From: Tagaea sp. | GTDB taxonomy: Bacteria; Pseudomonadota; Alphaproteobacteria; CACIAM-22H2 | Direction of reading: 5' to 3' | Assembly: GCA_023653245.1 (NCBI GenBank) | Contig: JAMNXK010000027.1 | Location: 1-11,276 of the forward strand | DNA: 11,276 bases | Shown here: piece after piece, positions 6,602 through 11,276 of the stretch | Layout of the letters: each line of letters begins with the position of its first letter | Position numbering within the stretch: the first letter of the stretch is position 1 | Notes under the pieces: generated by a model | Databases searched by the model: none | What the model was told of the DNA's origin: nothing | The model's input: the letters and a program-made list of their open reading frames with translations, nothing else | Program-made: the position numbers and the translations under genes

Positions 6602-7498
6602 CTACAAGCGCGCGGGCCGGTTGACCAGCCGGATGCCCGCGCCGACCAGCGCCAAGGCCGCCGCCAGCGTCCAGGTGACGGGCTCGTCGAGCAGCAGATG
6701 CGCGGCGATCACGCCGAAGACCGGCGTCAGGAACGAAAACGCGGCGAGGCTCGACGCGCGATACGCCCGCACCAGCCAGAACCAGACCGTGTAGCTCACG
6801 AACACCACGATCACGATCTGGAAAGCCAGCGATCCCAAGACGAGCGGCGTGGGATCGAACACGCCGCGTTCGCCCAGCGCCAGCGCCACGAGCGGCAGGA
6901 TCAGCGCCGACACGGCCAGCTGGTAGAAGGTGGTTTTCTCGGCGCTCGCTTGCGCGAGCTTGGTCGCCTTGATGACGACGGTCGTCGCCCCCCAGAAGAT
7001 CGCCGCCAAGAACGCCATCGCGTCGCCGATCAGGGCGGTCCGGTCGGGCAGCGCCAACGAATCCGCGAACAGGATCGCCACGCCCGCGAAACACGCCCCC
7101 AGGCCGAGCAGCTTGTCGCGCGTGAGCGGGTCCCCCGGCAGGAAAAAATGCGCGCCGAGCGCCACGGTGAAGGGGGCGGTGTAAAGCAGCACCACCGCGC
7201 GCGCGGCGCTGGTGAATTCCATCGCCCAGAACAGCAGCGCGAACTCGATTCCGAACAGCAGCCCGGCGGCGATTCCTGCCGCGAGCGTGCCGTCGCGCGC
7301 GAACAAGGCAAGCCCGCGCGCCCGCGCCCAGATCAGGATCAGGATCGCGGCCCCCGCCGAGCGCAAAGCCGCCTGCCAGGCGGGCGAGATGCCTTCGTTG
7401 CCGATCTTGATCGCGACTTGATTGAGGCCCCAGATCGCGCACAGCACGACCAGGATCGCCATGGCGGCCGGGGTGGGCGCGCGCGCGTTGACGTTCAC
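6602..7498 (-). CDS. EamA/DMT-family transporter
   Basis: This 298-residue integral membrane protein has the doubled EamA (drug/metabolite transporter) architecture, with about ten hydrophobic segments in two repeats. Repeat 1 opens with AIWGLNQVAIK near residues 21-31 and repeat 2 with the parallel FWGATTVVIK. A second-half block ending SSLAAFSFLTPVFGVIAAHLLLDEP is typical of the family's last helices. Such proteins usually export amino acids or other metabolites across the inner membrane, but no substrate can be assigned. The GTG at 7498 is preferred because it overlaps the thioesterase stop (GTGA) and has AAGG 9 nt upstream. The in-frame ATG at 7462 would give a 286-residue protein that still holds all helices. 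The solute-binding gene begins 10 bp after its TAG. Confidence 0.91.
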   Translation of the reverse strand: MNVNARAPTPAAMAILVVLCAIWGLNQVAIKIGNEGISPAWQAALRSAGAAILILIWARARGLALFARDGTLAAGIAAGLLFGIEFALLFWAMEFTSAARAVVLLYTAPFTVALGAHFFLPGDPLTRDKLLGLGACFAGVAILFADSLALPDRTALIGDAMAFLAAIFWGATTVVIKATKLAQASAEKTTFYQLAVSALILPLVALALGERGVFDPTPLVLGSLAFQIVIVVFVSYTVWFWLVRAYRASSLAAFSFLTPVFGVIAAHLLLDEPVTWTLAAALALVGAGIRLVNRPARL

Positions 7499-7935
7499 CG
7501 CGGTACGCCTTCGAGGGTTTCGCTCCCCGGCCGGTATTTGAACGTGCCTTCGCCGGTGGCCACGAACGCGCTCTCGTCGTCGACGATCTCGACGGTGGCG
7601 AAAAAGATCGACTTGCCGCCGGGCCGGGCGCGCGCCGTGGCGATCAGCGTACGGCCGAGCTTGGCGGGTCCGACGAACTGGGTGTGGAGCGACAAGGTCG
7701 AGGCGCGGCGCACGCGCCCCGGATGCGGGCAAAACGCGCCCGCGAAGCCGCCGGCCGCGTCGATCAACGTGGCGACCACGCCGCCATGGGCGATGCCCGA
7801 GCGGTTGCGGTGGCGTTCGTCGAGCGTCAGCGTCATCTCGACGTAGTTCTCGCGCCAGACGCGCGGCGCGTAGCCCACCAGCTCGCGGAACGCGCTTTCG
7901 CCCGCCGGCGCCATCCAATCGGGAATGTCGGTCAT
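7495..7935 (-). CDS. PaaI-family hot-dog-fold thioesterase
   Basis: This 146-residue protein belongs to the PaaI/YbgC-like hot-dog thioesterases, cytoplasmic enzymes that hydrolyse acyl-CoA or aryl-CoA thioesters. The active-site stretch is at residues 42-63: N44, then SGIAHGG (H50, G51, G52) and the acidic residue D59 in LIDAAGG, which matches the catalytic Asp of PaaI. The second half has VGPAKLGRTLIATARARPGGKSIFF, typical of the family's long strand pair. ATG 7935 is chosen because the resulting length is normal. The open frame extends to 8034, but the extra 33 residues are basic, low-complexity, and would run into the divergent gene's start. A GGGGA lies only 2 nt before the ATG, which is close. 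It is the first gene of the minus-strand operon. Its substrate is unknown. Confidence 0.86.
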   Translation of the reverse strand: MTDIPDWMAPAGESAFRELVGYAPRVWRENYVEMTLTLDERHRNRSGIAHGGVVATLIDAAGGFAGAFCPHPGRVRRASTLSLHTQFVGPAKLGRTLIATARARPGGKSIFFATVEIVDDESAFVATGEGTFKYRPGSETLEGVPR

Positions 7936-7963
7936 CTTCCCCACGCTACAGGGCCGACGGGTC

Positions 7964-7992
7964 TTGCGTCCATCGCGCCGCACTTGTTTACT
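7964..7992 (+). promoter_or_regulatory. Possible promoter of the ThDP enzyme-fhs operon
   Basis: TTGCGT (7964-7969) and TTTACT (7987-7992) are separated by 17 bp, the optimal sigma-70 spacing. Three and four bases match consensus. A start near 7999 would leave a leader of about 25 nt containing the Shine-Dalgarno site GAGG at 8015-8018. Confidence 0.3.
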
Positions 7993-8000
7993 GCCCCCCA

Positions 8001-8012
8001 GGAAACGCTTCC
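8001..8012. promoter_or_regulatory. Small dyad, possible LacI-type operator
   Basis: GGAA-ACGC-TTCC is a near-palindrome with a central CpG, in the pattern AAnCGnTT seen in operators of LacI/GalR-family repressors. It would sit just downstream of the proposed plus-strand promoter start, a position suited to repression. At 12 bp with two unpaired positions it could easily be chance in such GC-rich DNA. Confidence 0.25.
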
Positions 8013-8023
8013 AAGAGGCAAAG

Positions 8024-9712
8024 ATGTCCCCCAAACCGCGTAGCGGCGGCCGGATTCTGGTCGATCAATTGCTGATTCACGGCGCCGACATGGCGTTTTG
8101 CGTGCCCGGCGAGAGCTATCTGGACGTGCTCGACGCGCTGCACGACAGCCGCACGATCCGGCTGATCAACGCGCGCCACGAGGCGGGGGCGGCCAACATG
8201 GCCGAAGCCTACGGCAAGCTCACCGGCAGGCCCGGGATCGCGATGGTCACGCGCGGGCCGGGGGCGACGCATGCCGCCGTCGGCGTGCACACGGCGTTCC
8301 AGGATTCGACGCCGATGATCCTGTTCGTCGGCCAAGTCGGGCGCGGCATGCTCGACCGCGAGGCGTTCCAGGAGATCGACTACCGCCAAATGTTCGGCTC
8401 GGTCGCCAAATGGGCGGCGCAGATCGACCAGGCCGAGCGCATCCCCGAATACGTCGCGCGCGCTTTCCACATGGCGACATCCGGCCGGCCGGGTCCGGTC
8501 GTGCTCGCGTTGCCCGAAGACATGCTCACCGACGTCGCAACGACGCGCGACGCCGAGCCCTATCGCGCGGTCGCTCCCTCGCCGACGCAAAGCGACATGC
8601 TGCGTGTGCAAGCCGAGCTCGCCAAGGCCAAGCGCCCGCTGGTGCTGGTCGGCGGCCCGGGCTGGAGCGACGAGGGCGCGCTCGCCATGCAGGAGTTCTG
8701 CGAGAACAACGATCTTCCGGTCGCCGCTTCGTTCCGGCGCATGGACATTTTCGCCAACGACAGCCGCGTCTATGCCGGCGATCTCGGCACCTCGGGCCCG
8801 CCCGAGCTGATCAAGCACGCCAAGGAAGCCGATCTGCTTCTGGTCGTCGGCGCGCGGCTCGGCGAGATGACGACGCAAGGCTACACGATCCTCGACGCGC
8901 CCGAGCCCAAGCAGACGCTCATTCACGTGCACGCCAGCGCCGAGGAGACGGGCCGCGTGTTCCGCCCCGACCTGGCCGTCAACGCCGAGTCCAACGCCTT
9001 CGCCATGGCGACGCTGGGCTTGAAGGCGATCGTCGAGCGGCCGTGGAAAGCCTGGACCGAGTCCGCGCGCGCGGATTATCTGAAATCCCTGGTGCCCACG
9101 CCCTACAACGGCGATCTCGATATGGGCCGCGCGATGCGCGATCTCGCCGCCATGCTGCCCGCGAAATTCGTGCTGACGCTCGACGCGGGCAACCACACCG
9201 GCTGGCCGCAGCGCTATTTGACCTATAGCCGCCCGGCGCGTTTGCTCGGGCCGACCTCGGGCGCCATGGGCTATTCGGTGCCGGCTTGCGTGGCCGCGTC
9301 GCTGGTCCATCCCGACCGGCTGGTGATCGGCGTCGTCGGCGATGGCGGGTTCATGATGTCGGGGCTGGAGATCGCGACGGCCGTGCAGCACGGCGCCACC
9401 CCCATCGTGCTCGTGTTCAACAACCAGACCTACGGCACCATCCGCATGCATCAGGAGCGCGAGTACCCCGCGCGCGTGGCCGGCACCGATCTCAAGAGCC
9501 CGGATTTCGCCGCGATGGCGCGCGCCATGGGGGCCCATGGCGAGACCGTGTCGCGCACGGCCGAGTTCCTGCCCGCTTTCGAGCGCGCGGTCGCGTCGCG
9601 CAAGCCCGCGGTGATCGAGCTGCGCACCGACCCCGAACTCATCTCCACCCGCACGACGCTGTCCGCGATCCGCGAAGCGGCACTCAAGCGCCAAGCCGAA
9701 AAGGCGAGCTGA
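8024..9712 (+). CDS. Thiamine diphosphate-dependent enzyme, acetolactate synthase-like large subunit
   Basis: This 562-residue cytoplasmic protein has the three-domain layout of ThDP enzymes such as acetolactate synthase, glyoxylate carboligase and oxalyl-CoA decarboxylase. The N-terminal Pyr domain carries the cofactor-activating E53 in NARHEAGAANMAEAYG. It also has AFQEIDYRQ and the following VAKWA lysine, as in acetohydroxyacid synthase. The C-terminal domain has the Mg/ThDP motif GDGGF from 439 to NNQTYG at 466-471. The next residues, TIRMHQEREYP, put His476 where acetohydroxyacid synthase has its substrate-recognition Trp, and no ilvN-like small subunit follows, so it is probably a paralogue with another 2-keto acid or acyl substrate. 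ATG 8024 is chosen for GAGG at 8015-8018 and for homology starting there (GRILVDQLLIHGAD); the frame extends upstream to 7925 without family sequence. fhs follows after 3 bp. Confidence 0.9.
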   Translation: MSPKPRSGGRILVDQLLIHGADMAFCVPGESYLDVLDALHDSRTIRLINARHEAGAANMAEAYGKLTGRPGIAMVTRGPGATHAAVGVHTAFQDSTPMILFVGQVGRGMLDREAFQEIDYRQMFGSVAKWAAQIDQAERIPEYVARAFHMATSGRPGPVVLALPEDMLTDVATTRDAEPYRAVAPSPTQSDMLRVQAELAKAKRPLVLVGGPGWSDEGALAMQEFCENNDLPVAASFRRMDIFANDSRVYAGDLGTSGPPELIKHAKEADLLLVVGARLGEMTTQGYTILDAPEPKQTLIHVHASAEETGRVFRPDLAVNAESNAFAMATLGLKAIVERPWKAWTESARADYLKSLVPTPYNGDLDMGRAMRDLAAMLPAKFVLTLDAGNHTGWPQRYLTYSRPARLLGPTSGAMGYSVPACVAASLVHPDRLVIGVVGDGGFMMSGLEIATAVQHGATPIVLVFNNQTYGTIRMHQEREYPARVAGTDLKSPDFAAMARAMGAHGETVSRTAEFLPAFERAVASRKPAVIELRTDPELISTRTTLSAIREAALKRQAEKAS

Positions 9713-9715
9713 CCC

Positions 9716-11276
9716 ATGTCCGACATCGAGATCGCCCGCAAGGCCAAGCTTCGGCCGCTCGCGGATGTGGCGGCGAAGATCGGCATTCCCGAAGCGGCGC
9801 TCGAATCCTACGGCCGCGCCAAGGCGAAGATCGACATCGCCGCGCTGCCGAAATCGGACCGGCGCGGCAAGCTCATCCTCGTGACCGCGATCAACCCGAC
9901 CAAGGCGGGCGAAGGCAAGACGACCACCACCATCGGCCTGGGCGACGCGCTCAACCGTTTGGGCAAGCGCACGGCGATCGCGTTGCGCGAGCCGTCGCTG
10001 GGCCCGTGCTTCGGCATGAAGGGCGGGGCCACCGGCGGCGGCCACGCCCAGATCGTGCCGATGGCCGACATCAACCTGCATTTCACCGGCGACATCCACG
10101 CGATCGGCACGGCGCATAATCTGCTCGCGGCACTGGTCGACAACCATGTCCATTGGGGCAAGGCGCCGGCGATCGACCCCAAGCGCATCGTCTGGCCGCG
10201 CGTGATGGACATGAACGACCGCGCTTTGCGCGATCTCGTGGTGGGCATGGGGGCGGGCAATGGCGCCGTGCGCCAGACCCGCTTCGACATCACCACGGCT
10301 TCGGAGGTGATGGCGATTTTCTGCCTCGCCAAGGACATGGCCGATCTCCAGGCGCGCCTCGCGCGCGTGGTGGTGGCCGAGCGCAAGGAAGGCGGCTACG
10401 TGACCGCCGCCGATTTGAAGGCGCAAGGGGCGATGGCGGCCCTGCTCAAGGACGCGCTCAAGCCCAATCTCGTCCAGACGCTCGAAGGCAATCCGGTGCT
10501 CGTGCATGGCGGGCCGTTCGCCAACATCGCGCACGGGTGCAATTCGGTCGTGGCGACGGCGGCGGCGCTGTCGCTCGCCGATTACGTCGTCACCGAGGCG
10601 GGGTTCGGCGCCGATCTGGGCGCCGAGAAATTCATGGACGTCAAATGCCGCCAGGCCGGGCTCGCGCCGGATCTCGCGGTGGTGGTCGCCACGGTGCGCG
10701 CGCTCAAGCTGCAAGGCGGGGCGGACGCCAAGGACCTCGCGCGCGAGGACGTGGCGACGCTGGAGAAGGGCCTCGCCAATCTGCTGCGTCATGTCGAGAA
10801 CCTGAAGAAGTTCGGCATTCCCGTGTTGGTCGCGATCAACGCGTTCACCTCCGATACCGCCGCCGAATGGTCGGCGATCGAGAAGGCGTGCGCGGCCGCG
10901 GGCACCAAAGCGATTCGCGCCAAGCATTGGGCCGAAGGCGGGGCGGGTGCGGAGGAGCTCGCGCGCGAAGCGGTCGCGACGATCGACAAGGGCACGGCGA
11001 AGTTCCGCTTCCTCTATCCCGACGACGCGCCGCTCAAGACCAAGATCGAAACCATCGCGCGCGAGATCTACCGCGTCGGCGATGTGAGCTTCGCGCCCGC
11101 CGCGTCCAAGCGTCTGGCCGCGATCGAAGCCGCCGGCTTCGGCAAGCTGCCGGTCTGCATGGCCAAGACGCAGTACTCGTTCTCGGCCGATCCCGACCTC
11201 AAGGGCGCGCCGTCGGGCCACACGCTGCCGGTGCGCGAAGTGCGCCTGTCGGCCGGTGCCGGGTTCGTCGTGGCGC
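9716..11276 (+). CDS. fhs: Formate-tetrahydrofolate ligase (3' end missing)
   Basis: Formate-tetrahydrofolate ligase joins formate to tetrahydrofolate with ATP to give 10-formyl-THF, feeding one-carbon metabolism in the cytoplasm. About 520 codons are present. The family is about 555-560 residues, so only some 40 C-terminal residues lie beyond the right edge. The P-loop is [12 protein letters not shown], with P61 and K68; most relatives have TPTPAGEGKTT. Further family blocks are [61 protein letters not shown], and near the end the [13 protein letters not shown] folate-site block. The ATG lies 3 bp after the ThDP enzyme stop, with only a weak ribosome site (GAG at 9706-9708), so translation is probably coupled. 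Many alphaproteobacteria use Fhs to assimilate or balance formate from oxalate, serine or C1 compounds. Confidence 0.97.
   Translation, partial: MSDIEIARKAKLRPLADVAAKIGIPEAALESYGRAKAKIDIAALPKSDRRGKLILVTAINPTKAGEGKTTTTIGLGDALNRLGKRTAIALREPSLGPCFGMKGGATGGGHAQIVPMADINLHFTGDIHAIGTAHNLLAALVDNHVHWGKAPAIDPKRIVWPRVMDMNDRALRDLVVGMGAGNGAVRQTRFDITTASEVMAIFCLAKDMADLQARLARVVVAERKEGGYVTAADLKAQGAMAALLKDALKPNLVQTLEGNPVLVHGGPFANIAHGCNSVVATAAALSLADYVVTEAGFGADLGAEKFMDVKCRQAGLAPDLAVVVATVRALKLQGGADAKDLAREDVATLEKGLANLLRHVENLKKFGIPVLVAINAFTSDTAAEWSAIEKACAAAGTKAIRAKHWAEGGAGAEELAREAVATIDKGTAKFRFLYPDDAPLKTKIETIAREIYRVGDVSFAPAASKRLAAIEAAGFGKLPVCMAKTQYSFSADPDLKGAPSGHTLPVREVRLSAGAGFVVA

Larger units (their letters stand above)
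7936..8023. promoter_or_regulatory. Divergent intergenic regulatory region
   Basis: These 88 bp separate the start of the minus-strand operon from the start of the plus-strand ThDP enzyme gene, so promoters for both directions should lie here or overlap the genes. I find a weak plus-strand promoter and one dyad, listed separately. No convincing minus-strand -10 box is visible; TTGGAA followed after 17 bp by GTAAAC is the best and is poor. Confidence 0.6.

Noticed and set aside
5089..6624. A 511-codon plus-strand frame antisense to the solute-binding protein
   Set aside because: The minus-strand frame has a signal peptide and family-5 motifs, while this frame is compositionally biased shadow sequence.
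6590..7846. A 418-codon plus-strand frame antisense to the EamA transporter and thioesterase genes
   Set aside because: It is Arg/Gln/Asp-rich with no recognisable domain, and the opposite strand encodes two clear families.
7988..11221. A 1077-codon open frame antisense to the ThDP enzyme and fhs genes
   Set aside because: It mirrors two strongly recognised genes whose G/C-rich third positions remove stop codons from the opposite strand. Its translation is Arg/Ala/Gly/His-rich low-complexity sequence with no family motif.
1..11276. CRISPR array, tRNA/rRNA, insertion sequence, toxin-antitoxin or defence island
   Set aside because: No regularly spaced repeats, no cloverleaf or rRNA-like segment, no transposase motifs and no defence-type domains are visible in either strand. 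Almost all sequence is accounted for by metabolic and transport genes.

Overview
The window is a gene-dense, very GC-rich stretch (about two thirds G+C by eye). It has tight operons, 4-bp stop/start overlaps and frequent GTG/TTG starts. Gene content and protein style suggest an alphaproteobacterium, perhaps Rhodospirillales-like, but no rRNA or marker gene fixes this. I see no tRNA, rRNA, CRISPR, transposase or phage gene, and no gene-free stretch longer than about 130 bp.

Region 1 (1-3212, + strand) is an apparent operon. It holds the 3' part of a ketopantoate-reductase-family gene (panE/apbA type, cut by the left edge), a fused membrane-plus-ATPase ABC exporter-like protein, and a 2-keto-4-pentenoate hydratase (MhpD)-family enzyme that starts at a TTG overlapping the ABC stop codon. 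Region 2 (3213-3810) is a stand-alone dps gene with its own leader, which contains a dyad that could be an operator. Region 3 (3811-3919) separates convergent genes and holds two REP-like hairpins in inverted orientation whose stems differ by compensatory changes.

Region 4 (3920-7935, - strand) is a four-gene operon. In transcription order it encodes a PaaI-type hot-dog thioesterase, an EamA/DMT transporter, a periplasmic family-5 (Dpp/Opp-type) solute-binding protein, and a monomeric-sarcosine-oxidase-like flavoenzyme. Two of the three junctions are GTGA overlaps. The solute-binding protein has no permease or ATPase next to it. The coupling of binding protein and amine oxidase suggests uptake and oxidation of an N-alkyl amino acid or similar amine, which is an inference.

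Region 5 (7936-8023) is a short divergent regulatory region. Region 6 (8024 to the right edge, + strand) encodes an acetolactate-synthase-like ThDP enzyme followed 3 bp later by formate-tetrahydrofolate ligase (fhs), which is cut by the right edge. The ThDP enzyme lacks the substrate-recognition tryptophan of true AHAS. Its pairing with fhs may mean a one-carbon product, but adjacency is the only evidence.

I found no clearly novel defence or mobile system. The most interesting items are the covarying inverted hairpin pair, the solute-binding-protein/flavoenzyme coupling, and the ThDP-enzyme/fhs pair. Several very long open frames here are shadows of these genes in GC-rich DNA and are not annotated.
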